This document shows, in pieces, positions 27,101-37,100 of a stretch of 64,000 nt of DNA. The notes beneath the pieces are model-generated. The model saw only the letters and a program-made list of their open reading frames with translations. It was not told the DNA's origin and did no database searches. The translations under genes and the position numbers were made by a program. Every line of letters starts with the position of its first letter. Position 1 is the first letter of the stretch. This stretch comes from Euglena gracilis (lineage: Eukaryota > Euglenida > Euglenophyceae > Euglenales): assembly GCA_039621445.1 (NCBI GenBank), contig CP154956.1, forward strand, positions 84,874,474 through 84,938,473. The letters run 5' to 3'.

Positions 27101-29761
27101 TCCTTCTACCTTCAGTTTCTGGAGTATTTTGTTTCGCCCTCAGTCCAAATTGCTGTCCAGAATATTGCCCTGGGGGTAACAGTGCTTCTCGGCTGCAACT
27201 AGGAAGGATCAGGAATGCCTTTTTTTAAAAAAAACCGCGTGTGAATGATTTGCCAGTCATTGTGAGCATTTTTGGTGGAGGATTCTGACGGTCCCTCGGT
27301 GAAGGGCTCTCATTGTTGGGATGTAATTTATCGACAGTGAAACCTATGTCCTGGGTGTGAGGCGATGGGGGTCTCTGCCCTGACCCTACAGCTGCACGAT
27401 TGGAGAAACCCCAACCTTGCCGGAGCTCTAAATCCCCTCCACGCTCCTTATTAAGCCCCCAGGTGCCATGGGCAGGCAGCGGGGTTAGGCACTTCGATCC
27501 CCCCCCGGGGGGGGGGGGTAGGGTTTTGGGGTGGGCAGTGCTATAGAACACTTGAAAATGGCCATTTTCAAAGGAAAATTGGCCTGGTCGGCAAACACCA
27601 GGGTCCAAACTGAACCCTGGGGGGGGGGGGGGCGTGCCCATAGGCCCCCCTCCCCAGCGGGGTTGGTCAAAAGAAGCCTGATCCCCTCCCACGTTTCGAG
27701 TCCCCGGATGCTGCCTTGCAGGAGCTGGAGGGCAAACTGGAGTCCATCGACCAGCAGCAGCGCGAGCTGAAAGAGGCCCTGACCGCGATCGAGACGGAGC
27801 TGGACAAGGCAGGCCCACTGGCCCTGACCCAGCCGGACATCGAGCGGCAGAACACGTGTGGCGTTGATGGGGCGGTTGTTACAGTTTGAGCTCACACCAG
27901 ACAATTGAATTTTTTTCCTTGTTGAAAATTGTTGATGTGTGGCATACTCACATTTTTTTTTCAAAAAAAATCTCATTGGTGCTATCAACCAATGTTACAA
28001 ATCATAAATAATAATAATGTGTCATTACTTAATGTGTCGTAAATCCGTTGCGATACGGATTAAATTGAACGGAGGTGGAATGTATTTTCCCCTCCCAGTT
28101 CCAACAAATGGTGGCAATGCATTGTGCTGGTTTCCACCACCTACACCTCCACACGGGTTGCAGGTTTGACCTGGCCCTCCACATGAACCAGCACCTGAAC
28201 CAAATGCACCGTGATATCCAGCGGATGGTGGAGCACCTTAACCAGTCTTTCGAGAAGGCACACACGCAGAGTGTTGACAACCCGGTGTGCTGCCGGTGGA
28301 TGGATCGATGGGTCTTCCTACTGACCGCTATTTATCTTGGCTGGATTCTTGTTGTATTTGGCAGGTTTGTCGGTTTTGTGCATCACAAGAGAAACTGTGA
28401 AAAATGATGCAACTTTGTGAAGAATCAGGCGGTATTAAGCGAAAAATTGTCCAAAAACCATAACGTTCCATTTTCCGCAAAACAGAAGGATTAAGTTATG
28501 TTACAATTATAAAAAAAACAATATTTGACAAGAAATGCTTCTAGAAAAAGAGCTCGATCAATCCACCCAAAATAGTGGTGTTGCCCAGATATAACTTTTC
28601 AGGGGGTGCGCCCAAAGGATCGGCCTACTAAAGTTATTTGGGAGGGATGATTTTCCTGATAACAAGTAAAAAAAAACCTACCGAATATTGTGTTGGGATT
28701 TTTCAGCCAGAAGCCGGTGACAAACCTCAAAAACGCATTTTGTGCCAATTTACCTTCTTTCCGAAATTTCCGGCGCTTCGAGCATGCATTCTGTCCCATT
28801 TAAGTTGTGAGCAGCTGTGTCGTCACCCTCCGCATTTTGATGCGGGCGGTAATTGTCGCAAAGGTGTCATTGTATCAGCACAATATGCAAAGCCGAAGCC
28901 TTGAGCAAACAACCCTGGGGTGCCCCCCCCCACCCAGCCCGGCTTGGCCCCTGGGACCCCACCCCCGAAATTGGGCCGTCCAAGGGCATTTCCCAAAAAT
29001 TTTCTAGCGCCTCGCGCCAAACCCATACCCAAGCCTCCGGCCCAGGAACCCCCACCTACCGACTTCAGCGTTGAAGAAGAACAAAGTGACATATAATCAA
29101 TTGCCTGTGTGCAGAAGAGCCTTTGTTTCTGGTGTGTCGTGCTGCAGCCCATAGCAATGCTGGCACAAAGGAATTTGATTCATGATTGAAACGCACCTCA
29201 CCCCCAGGGTTTCTTCTCCCGAGAAACTGGATCAGGGTCGCTTGATCAGGACGGTTTCTGCTTTTTCTTCCTATCCGGGGGGGGGGAGTCCGGCCCAGGC
29301 TTCTTTTTAAGTCAGCAGACCCCCCCCCCCCGGGGGGGGGGGGTGGGGGGGCCCGGCGCGGCCCCCCCCCCCCCGGGGGGGGGGGGGGGGGTCCCGCGCC
29401 GGAGGCGCTGGGTATACCTTTTCGGCGCGAAGCGTCGAAAATTTTTGGAAATTGCCTTTAACGGGCTCGATTTTGGGGGGGTCCCCCCCCCGGGGGTCTT
29501 AAAAAGAAGCCTGGTCCGGCCCCAGACCCACCCACCCCTCCCCTCCCCTGGCCCAGGGCCCCTCTGGCCTCACTGACACGGCCGGTGCAGCCAGTCCTAC
29601 CGACCTCTCCCCCGCAGCTGAGCACCATCGTCAAGATCCTCAACGTCCACCTGCTCTCCCTGCAATGGATCGACGACACGGCCCCCAAGCTGCAGGCCGC
29701 GGTGGAGGGGGCCCACGGCGCCATCCTCCGCGCCCAGCAGGACGTCGTCACCCGCCGCTGA
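20897..29761 (+). CDS. NUP62: Nucleoporin Nup62/Nsp1 homologue, split gene (span; 5' end incomplete)
   Basis: FG nucleoporin of the central channel, which in known species pairs with Nup54 and Nup58 and forms the permeability barrier. About eleven + strand exons were recognised. The N-terminal exons encode a Gly run and Ala/Ser/Thr/Pro-rich sequence with FG motifs (FSFG, FNFGG, FGFG, FTFG, TFGA). The C-terminal exons encode the coiled-coil Nsp1_C-type domain. Diagnostic similarities to vertebrate Nup62 are QVSGWDDAIVRNGDK (human QVNAWDRTLIENGEK), RQNTFDLALHMNQ, and LSLQWIDD near the C-terminus (human DSLQWIDQ). From 26439 on, acceptors, donors and reading phase all join cleanly to the TGA at 29759-29761. 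Two introns look GC-AG (after 23143 and 25893). The FG region has two uncertain junctions, and the initiator exon is not identified. Introns carry transposon and C/G-run sequence. Confidence 0.9.
21418..21512. repeat. AATCACGAAT decamer repeats, left end of hAT-like element
   Basis: About eight copies, some imperfect, of ATCACGAATA in direct orientation. The same word is repeated at 22222-22267 on the other end. Confidence 0.85.
21595..21792 (+). pseudogene. Truncated transposase N-terminus in hAT-like element
   Basis: 66-codon frame starting MSSSDSDDEVED. Its start context (AAAATGTCTTC) matches the start of the zinc-finger frame at 33296 in the related element. No zinc finger or catalytic region follows, so it is a remnant at best. 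Confidence 0.35.
22222..22267. repeat. AATCACGAAT decamer repeats, right end of hAT-like element
   Basis: Four perfect tandem copies of CACGAATAAT, in the same orientation as the left set. Confidence 0.88.
22431..22588 (+). CDS. NUP62: NUP62 exon: Ser/Gly-rich, FGFG motif
   Basis: Acceptor GCCCTCTCAG. Reads HSG-SLSQ across the junction with the previous exon and ends with SSFGFGPGAA. The donor is uncertain: GCT|GTCCC at 22588 keeps phase 0, and a GC donor three bases earlier is equally possible. Confidence 0.75.
22951..23143 (+). CDS. NUP62: NUP62 exon: FTFG repeats
   Basis: Encodes Ala/Ser/Thr-rich sequence with FTFGTA and FTFGSA. Start after GGCAAG (22950) keeps phase 0; another acceptor (CCCCAG, 22967) is possible. 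Ends at GGGCAG|GCAAGG, which has the AG|GCAAG look of a GC-AG intron and gives the phase required by the next exon. Confidence 0.7.
23644..24073. repeat. GGCCAAAAAT decamer-type minisatellite
   Basis: From about 23725 the sequence is dominated by degenerate tandem copies of GGCCAAAAAT, bounded by G-run and C-run tracts (23640s and 24066-24075). Lies in a NUP62 intron. A shorter version occurs at about 21860-21940 inside the hAT-like element. Confidence 0.75.
24706..24756 (+). CDS. NUP62: NUP62 short FG exon
   Basis: 51 nt after GGTCGTAG, encoding APATFGFGAAA. Donor CTGCTG|GTTTG leaves phase 1, matching the next acceptor exactly (G|GC). Confidence 0.72.
25312..25528 (+). CDS. NUP62: NUP62 exon: Ala/Pro-rich TFG/AFGA repeats
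   Basis: Acceptor CTTTCCCAG. Encodes LPTFGGAP, APAFGASS and LPTFGASS repeats, then LGLGVSAS. The 3' end is not fixed because no clear donor of the right phase is seen; coding character fades after about 25530. A much longer open frame running through both neighbouring introns is not real. Confidence 0.75.
25778..25893 (+). CDS. NUP62: NUP62 exon: LGFG repeats to start of coiled-coil region
   Basis: Encodes ALGFGVSSS, GLGFGTSSS and then VVPEDPMFK. Acceptor GAAGAAG is tentative. The end AAG|GCGTGT fits a GC-AG intron and joins FK to EKTTAEIL of the next exon in phase 0. Confidence 0.72.
26439..26564 (+). CDS. NUP62: NUP62 exon: first helix of Nsp1_C domain
   Basis: Exactly 42 codons between CTCCCAG and GTGTGA. 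Contains ILQHWSEGL and QVSGWDDAIVRNGDK, the most conserved block of the Nup62 C-terminal domain. An internal CAG|GTCAGT looks like a donor but lies within the conserved block, so reading continues. Confidence 0.93.
27026..27073 (+). CDS. NUP62: NUP62 16-codon coiled-coil exon
   Basis: 48 nt, phase 0 on both sides, between TTCCCAG and GTGCTTTG. Encodes VQLHFDVENLEKQAQ, the heptad segment expected right after the NGDK block. Confidence 0.88.
27722..27855 (+). CDS. NUP62: NUP62 coiled-coil exon
   Basis: Acceptor CTTGCAG, donor ACAC|GTGTGG (phase 2). Encodes LEGKLESIDQQQRELKEAL and ends at ERQNT, matching the long heptad helix of Nup62. Confidence 0.92.
28164..28284 (+). CDS. NUP62: NUP62 coiled-coil exon
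   Basis: Acceptor GTTGCAG. Its first base completes the Thr codon begun in the previous exon. Encodes FDLALHMNQHLNQMHRDIQ and MVEHLNQSFEKA, then donor CCCG|GTGTGC in phase 0. Confidence 0.92.
29291..29518. mobile_element. Foldback element, CAGG...TTAAG family
   Basis: Inverted ends CCAGGCTTCTTTTTAAG (left 29296-29311, right complement 29498-29513); 20 of 21 bases match over the longer arms. The interior consists of long C- and G-runs plus the core GCGCGAAGCGTCGAAAATTT. Lies in the last NUP62 intron. Confidence 0.72.
29618..29761 (+). CDS. NUP62: NUP62 terminal exon
   Basis: 48 codons including TGA. Acceptor CCCCGCAG. Contains IVKILNVHLLSLQWIDD, aligning with the human ILNAHMDSLQWIDQ block, and ends QQDVVTRR. 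The open frame and homology place the C-terminus here. Confidence 0.95.
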   Translation: MSTIVKILNVHLLSLQWIDDTAPKLQAAVEGAHGAILRAQQDVVTRR

Positions 29762-31108
29762 CCCCCCCACCGTCCCCCCCTCCCCTGCCGGCCTGCCTGA
29801 CCCAATTGGCTTAACCCATTGTCCGTGGGGGACACGGAAGGAGGTTTCTTGACACTTTCAGATGCTCCCCAAAACAGGTCAGATCTGCATCGGCAGCGGT
29901 GATGTGATCGACGCGGGACGCGAAGGGACTGCTAAGTGTATGGGAAGCGGTTGTGTGTGCTATTTGTGCCAGGACAGGCACCGGACTGCGCTACCTCTCC
30001 GGAAGAGTTTTCGTCACGCACCTGCGACAGTTCGCGATTGCACAGCTTCTCCAACCCTTTCAGTACATTTTCTTGTTGTGCTCTCCTGCCATACAGAAGC
30101 AAGTACGGTTGGCGAACAATGAAGCTGCTTTTTTTGCGAAGAAGGCTGTATCCTATTTATTTATTTATTTATTTATGTTTTTTTCTTATAATAATGGACC
30201 CATACGGGGTTGTTAATCAAACAGCTGGTTAAAATCCTTGGTGGGTTTATTATTCAGACAGGACTCTCATGTGAGTTTTTGTCGAGAAAATGGAACCCTT
30301 ATGGAAACGTCCCGAAAATTCTCTTTGTTTCCCAAATGACCTGTTGTTTTGCACCTCTCTCGTGGCTGTTTTATTGTTTATAAAAAAGGACAGCAGAAGG
30401 TATTATTCAGATACTTGTTTCGATCATAGGGAACGTTGGCTAGGTTCTGGACCTGGTACAGGCCTGCATTACAAACTTAGCCCCCTTGTTAATTCCGCCC
30501 CCTCCCAACCAAAAAAAAATTGTAGCAATTTTGGTGGTTTTTAGAATGCTGCCAAATCTCCCGATATTCCCCAAAGAGGCCTGGGAGGAGCATTTTCTGG
30601 ATTTTCCCCTCACCAACAGCCTTTTGACTATCCCACTTGCATGCCCAGAGCTCAAATGTGTGCCACCTTGATGATTGCGACATTGTTGTCCTTTTTTTAC
30701 AAACAATTAAACAGCCACGAGAGAGGTGCAAACAACAGGTCACTTTGGAAACAAAGAGGATTTTCAGAACGCTTCCATAGGGGTCCCATTTCTCGATGAA
30801 AATTTCAACGCTCACCCCGGGTCTGCAGTTTCGTTAAATTTTGTGGACCATTCACGGTCGGCTCATTGAGTGATTAGACCGGCATAAACTCTTCGGGTTG
30901 TTTTTGGTTGAATGGTTGTGGGGTGGGCCAGCAGGACTATTTTGCTCTCGGAACGAGCGTTCAATCAGAAGCTCCCACACTCCCACGCCCAAAAACATCA
31001 TCAATGTGGCGCATCAACACGCCATGGCATCTGACGGACGGTTGGCCGTTTTGGTGCTCTTTGGAGGCTCCCCTCGCCCCCACAGCTGCTCCCTCAGCGC
31101 CGTGCGCG
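29762..31108. other. Intergenic region NUP62 to LRR gene
   Basis: NUP62 3' flank. No gene recognised. Contains the long inverted repeat at 30272-30812. Confidence 0.5.
30272..30812. repeat. Long inverted repeat (arms about 120 bp)
   Basis: Left arm about 30280-30395 and right arm about 30685-30805 are reverse complements at roughly 85 percent by eye, sharing CACCTCTCTCGTGGCTGTTT, CTCTTTGTTTCC and GACCTGTTGTTT. The loop of about 290 bp has no recognised content. Confidence 0.75.
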
Positions 31109-31181
31109 ATGGACGTCGGGGGAGTGGACGCCATCCTAACCGTTCTCGCCGATGCCTCTACGACGGCGTACGATTTGTGCG
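31109..31181 (+). CDS. LRR gene, putative first coding exon
   Basis: ATG at 31109, then an N-cap-like sequence (VDAILTVLADAS, then YDLCG) that ends in phase 1 at GCG|GTGTGT, the phase required by the first LRR exon. An acceptor-like CCCCCACAG lies just upstream (31077-31085), so the exon may start there and the true start may be further 5'. Confidence 0.55.
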
Positions 31182-34100
31182 GTGTGTCTGGTGGGGCCGA
31201 CTGAAGCTTGGCAGGGCTTGCCACTTTGGCCATGACCGTTGGGGGGGATTTGCCATTTGGTCTCTGGGCTGGGAGAACGTGGATGGAAACAATTGCTGTT
31301 GGAAAAATGCTGGGCGAAAATTCAGGTGAAGACCAGTCTCAGTGGGGAGGCAGCTTCATGCTTAGTGCAGGCTGTCGTCCTGCGCAATTGTAAGTGTCTT
31401 TTGATAATAATAAGTAACATAAGTAGAAAATGAAAAGTGTAATATCATAAGGGTGAAATAACAAGTATAATATGCAAAGGAAGCGTGTCTGGACATGCCC
31501 TGCCAGGTCCCTGGGCAACGTGGTTGTGTGGGAGGATGCAGGGATGTGCCTGGGCAGTGGAAGCAATTATCCCCCTTCCAGCCGGAACCCATCCGGGGGA
31601 TTGACGCTTGTCAACCGGGGTGGGGGAATTTGAGCGGGAAGAGTTGCTGTTAAAACAGATGACAATGTTTGGGAAGTATGGAAATATTCTGGACATTACC
31701 CAGAACATACAATTTTTTACCGACCCACTTCCACTTTTCCAAATACCAGTCATTCACTTTTTCCAGAAAACTAATCAGTCACTACCCCCCCTCTGAAATC
31801 CAAGTGAAATTTGACCACAAACGGGGGGGGGGGGGGAATGGCCAAAAAAATTTCCGGTGCCTGCAGTGCCAGGTGACTTTGCTGGTTTTTGCTGACCCCC
31901 CAGCGGGGGGGGGGGGAGGGGGTCCAGGCCAAAAACCAGTCACACTCTGAAAAAACCTGTCGGGTGGGTAGGTGTGGGTAGGTGTGGGTGGGCGGGTGGG
32001 TAGTGTGTTGCTAGCTACCAGTAAACCCCCCCCAAATAACGGGGCGGGGTGCCCCGTTACTGGCACCATCTTTTTGGCCTTCCCCCCTGCCCCGTTATTT
32101 GGGCACTACCTGCCATCATCAAACGTTGGATCCCGACCCGATTTTAACTACTGATGGACCCCCCTGGGGGGATAACTGGTAAATCCCTGCCATACACACA
32201 GATATGCATGCATGTTTGTTCACATATGTACATGTATGTACTCGTGGCAGGCAATAATTGTGAAATATTTTCGTCCTCATTAACCTCTTCGACCAAAAAA
32301 ACTGAGGGTGCCCCGTTATTGGAACCATCTTTTTTCGGCCTTACCCCCGCCCCGTTATTCGGGCACTGCCCACTCAAAGGGCACTGCCCCGTTATTTGGG
32401 GGGGGGGTTTAGTTCCCTTGCCCTTGCATACCGCTGCCTGTGCTCCGTGTCCTGTCAAGGGTTGGTTTGGGTGGTCCGCGAGGCAGCGGACCACCCAAAC
32501 CAACCCTTGACAGGACACGGCTTCCCCTTTGGGTTTGGGTTGCTGGGGGGTGCGCTCTTCCCAGGCCGGCGAGCCCGAAGGCCCCCCTGCCATATCCCCC
32601 GGGCAGTTGCACAAAGCACCATGCCCCCTACAGAGGCACCAGAGGCATCAGAGTTGCCTGTTCGGCTGCTGGTCTCCATGGGGGTTCCCTCTTTCTTCCC
32701 TCGTTCCCCCCATTTTCCCTTGGTCACAGGGGTGGGCCAGGTTTTTCGAGGCCACCAGGGGTGCCCAGGAGGGCTGGTCAAAACCCTCTGGCGCACCTGG
32801 ACACCAAAGTGACGGTTATTCAGGGCCTTGGGCACCCTCGCTTTGGCGACGTTCCCACCACTGCCACACACCACCAAAAATCGTCATAAATGGTGACCAG
32901 AAGGAGCAGGTCAGGGCCAAAAAGCAGTCAGTCGCTCAGGAAAAACCAGCCACCCACCTCCCTGGGGGGGGGGGGTCGGCAACTGACTAGGTAATTGTAT
33001 TGGTAGCATACGCCTGCAGCTTTTTCACTGACAAGAATTGTCAGTGAAAATCTGAACCCCAGAATGACCAAAATACCCCAAAGTTGCCTTTTTTTTGGCA
33101 AACTTGATCAATGATGGTCGACCACGTATAAATTGCGAAAAATCCGGTTTTGGGCAGGGTTTTTCACCGGTTCATGCCACGAACAACCACGAACAATCAC
33201 GAACCAGCACGAACTTGGGATTTTGGTAAAATCACGAACAATCACGAAAAATCACGAACAACCACGAACCTGATTTTTTGGTCACCCTTACAGAAATGTC
33301 TTCATCTGAGAATGACTTTGTTGTTCAATCAACCAAACAGAACAGATAATGGAAGAGAGGTGTCAAAATGACTCCTCAAAAGCGTGCCGCCCAGGTGTCA
33401 TACCTATCTTGTTTTTATTTCCCCCCCCTTTTGGCACGTTTTCCAGTTTGGTGGAGTGACGGAAGTGAGAGGCTCGGAAATGTGGTGCAGTGTTTGCCAT
33501 GTTTCGGTGCACTGGGCCGAGAGGACACGTGCAAAGCAACATATTTCATTGTCAACTCACAAGGACAACCTGTTTCACAAACCGAAGATTGTGGAAACAC
33601 CTGGTCCATTAGCTGAATTGATGCACCCAAAGGGGCCCAGGCACGGGGGGGGGGGTCCCGCGGGACCCCCTGTCGAGTTTCGAACTCAACCAGACAAGGG
33701 GGGGGGTTTGGGACCCGAACTCGACTGCCTCCAAACGTGACGTGGAGGTATTTTGTGTGTTTCAAATATATTTTTTTTTTGTATTTTGCTTTCCCCATTG
33801 CCTAAATATTTAGATTAAAAGAGGCGCAAGAAGCCAAAGTACAAGAGGAATCACCCATTTCACCGAGGAAAACAGAAACCCGGGCGGTTTTTTGGAAGCA
33901 CGAACAATCACGAACCAGCACGAACTTGGGATTTTGGTAAAATCACGAACAATCACGAAAAATCACGAACAACCACGAACCTGATTTTTTGGTCACCCTT
34001 ACAGAAATGTCTTCATCTGAGAATGACTTTGTTGTTCAATCAACCAAACAGAACAGATAATGGAAGAGAGGTGTCAAAATGACTCCTCAAAAGCGTGCCG

Positions 34101-37100
34101 CCCAGGTGTCATACCTATCTTGTTTTTATTTCCCCCCCCTTTTGGCACGTTTTCCAGTTTGGTGGAGTGACGGAAGTGAGAGGCTCGGAAATGTGGTGCA
34201 GTGTTTGCCATGTTTCGGTGCACTGGGCCGAGAGGACACATGCAAAGCAACATATTTCATTGTCAACTCACAAGGACAACCTGTTTCACAAACCGAAGAT
34301 TGTGGAAACACCTGGTCCATTAGCTGAATTGATGCACCCAAAGGGGCCCAGGCACGGGGGGGGGGGTCCCGCGGGACCCCCTGTCGAGTTTCGAACTCAA
34401 CCAGACAAGGGGGGGGGTTTGGGACCCGAACTCGACTGCCTCCAAACGTGACGTGGAGGTATTTTGTGTGTTTCAAATATATTTTTTTTTGTATTTTGCT
34501 TTCCCCATTGCCTAAATATTTAGATTAAAAGAGGCGCAAGAAGCCAAAGTACAAGAGGAATCACCCATTTCACCGAGGAAAACAGAAACCCGGGCGGTTT
34601 TTTGGAAGCACGAACAATCACGAACAATCACGAACAATCACAAACTGGATTTCAGGCTTCCTAGCACGAACCGGTGGTAAACCCTGATTTGGGTGGTTTT
34701 GAGGGTGAAAGAAAGACTCGCAGTTGGTTTCATTTTTCCTCCCCAGACCCCCCCCTGTGTTGGGAGAAGGATCTGGTCCCAAGGCTCTCCATACACCCCT
34801 GATTGGCCCCATGGTTGTGTCCGTTGGTGATCCATTCCCATTCCTATCGCGCAGCCCAGCGGATCGGCAATGCCGAAGTCGAAAAAATATCCGGTGCGGT
34901 GCAGGAGAACGGCTGTCTCACACAGCTCAGTCTCGCCTGTATGCCCCGCACCCCCCCCCCGATGCCACTTTGCCTGGTTGAGCTGCCCTTCCTATGAAAA
35001 CAGGTCGTTGTTGGGTGAGTCCTGTCCACCTGCTGTTCTGCAGGTAACTGCCTGGGCCTCGAAGGTGCTCGCATCCTTGCCGACCTCCTTCGACGGAACG
35101 AGACGCTGCGCTGCCTGGATCTCCACGGTACAATGGACTCTGCATTCTGCTGCTTGCTTCCTGTTTGGCATCATTCTGAATTGGGTTTAGAGCACACATT
35201 GCGTTTAGCAGATAATTTCTCGCAACGCTTTTCTTGCCGTATTTCTTTTGGCATTTGTGTGCTTTGATTGGTGCAGATCAGAGAATTTTGTAATTTTCGT
35301 GACCCGGGGGGAGGGAGGGGATGTGGGTGGGTGGGTGGGTCCGGCCGAGGGCCAGGAGATGTGGGTGGGGGTCGGGATGGGTGGGTACTTTTTTTTTTGG
35401 TCAAGAATAGATCATTCTAAAGATGAATTTAAACGAAATGTTCGGCGACCTGGAATAAAGCCCTTGTAACACCCTGCCTGACAATACTTTGATTTTTCCT
35501 GTGACTCCACACCCATTTTATTGCCCCATGTGCCGTTTTTCAGCCATTTTGCGGTCAAGACATCATTTTGTTCAAAATACCTTGAAAGTGAAGGGGAATC
35601 AAAGAAAACCACTAAGGACGTAAAGTAACCCCTGCCCTCTATCACTGCAAGCGACTTCCAAGGTAGGTCAGCTGCGCACCTGGCCCCAAATCTGGCCTGT
35701 TTTGGCCTCTTTGAACGAAATCACTTAAGACCTGAAATGAAACCCCTGGTACCCTCTGTCACCCCATACCGGCCCCTTGGAAACTTGCAAAATAGCCATT
35801 TATTTTGTTTTTGCTTTGTTTTATTTCTATTTTTATTTATTTATGAAATTTTATTCTATTGTTTCATATCATTTGTTCATTTCTGTGATTTTTTTTATAT
35901 TTAATTTGCGTTATTTTTTCCTTTTTTAATAAACTCTTTTATTTCTTTCATTTTATTTAGGTCTTCTTTTTCTTTTTGTTATTTGTGCATGTGTTGTATA
36001 TTTTTGTTTCCTTTTATTTTTCCTCTCTTTTCACCCATTTTAGCCTATGGCACAGCCCAGCAACCATTGCTTTCCATTATTATCCCAGACAGGGGTTTTT
36101 TTTTTAGTCGTGCACCCCCGGGGGGGGGGAGGGTGGGTGGGTCCGGCCGAGCCCCCCCCCAGAGGGGGGGGGGGTAGGATGTACTTTTCGGCGCCGAAGG
36201 CGCCGAAAAATTTGAAAAAGTGCTATTTTTAGCACTTTTCGCGATTTTCCGGCCATTTTTTGTGGGTCCCCCGGGACCCCCCACCCCCCCGGTCTTAAAA
36301 AAAACCCCTGATCCCCAGGGGGTGGGTGGTTGGGGGGGAACCCCGGTCTCAAAAAAAACCCCTGATCCCAGATTGTTATTTGAATATGAATATATAAATA
36401 GCTCTACACAATGAAAATGAGTGAATATATTACACATGTAAGTTGAGACCTGGTGTTAATTTTGGGTTCGTTGCTGGAATCCCCAGAGTCTTACTTTTTG
36501 GATTTCTTGGCTGACCAAAGAATCAGAATTCGTTCAGTTCCGCAAACGCGAAAATGTTTCCTTTGACGCTTCGTTGGTCGATATTGAGGTTTTCACAAGA
36601 TCTTTTTTGTGTCTGAAAAACTCCAAAAGGAATGGAAAATTTGTCAAACTTGCCTACAGAGGGTGTTGGTGATTTTGAAGGAAAGTATCAAATTGGGGGA
36701 GGAGGCCTGAAGAAGCAGAGAAGAATTTGAATTTTTTTTCCAGTCGCTACAAGTGTGCTACAAGTAGTGTGTAACCCCCCCCCCACTTATAACCCCCCCC
36801 CACCTATAACCCCCCCCCTTCGGCGGACCATCCAACCCGGATCCAATAAACCCCGGGTGGTTTATAAGTGGGGGGGTTTAGGTCAAGTGCTGCATGTACT
36901 ACAAGTCTGACTGACGGCCGACTGAGAATAAATCCAAAAAGTGAGACCACTCCAAAATTTAAGGGCTCTTGCGCAAGAAAACAAACAGGGACAGTGAAAA
37001 GCTTTCTCGAACATGACCGAGAAGGGCATTAGGCGGCAGGGAGTGAACTTTTGTGCAAGCATTGCTATTTTTCCCCCACGGTTATCACCGATAGCATTGT

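Larger units (their letters stand above)
33155..34686. mobile_element. hAT-like element with internal 711-bp tandem duplication
   Basis: Inverted ends CAGGGTTTTTCACCGGTTC and GAACCGGTGGTAAACCCTG. Flanks TTTTGGG and ATTTGGG look like a 7-bp target duplication with one change. Tandem CACGAACAATCA decamers lie near each end and again at the internal junction. The segment 33190-33900 is repeated at 33901-34611 almost identically, so there are two copies of the same 5' coding end. Sits in the first LRR-gene intron. Confidence 0.8.

Noticed and set aside
28823-29152. Minus-strand Gly-rich frame near C/G-runs
   Set aside because: Composition-driven; lies in a NUP62 intron with no conserved motif.
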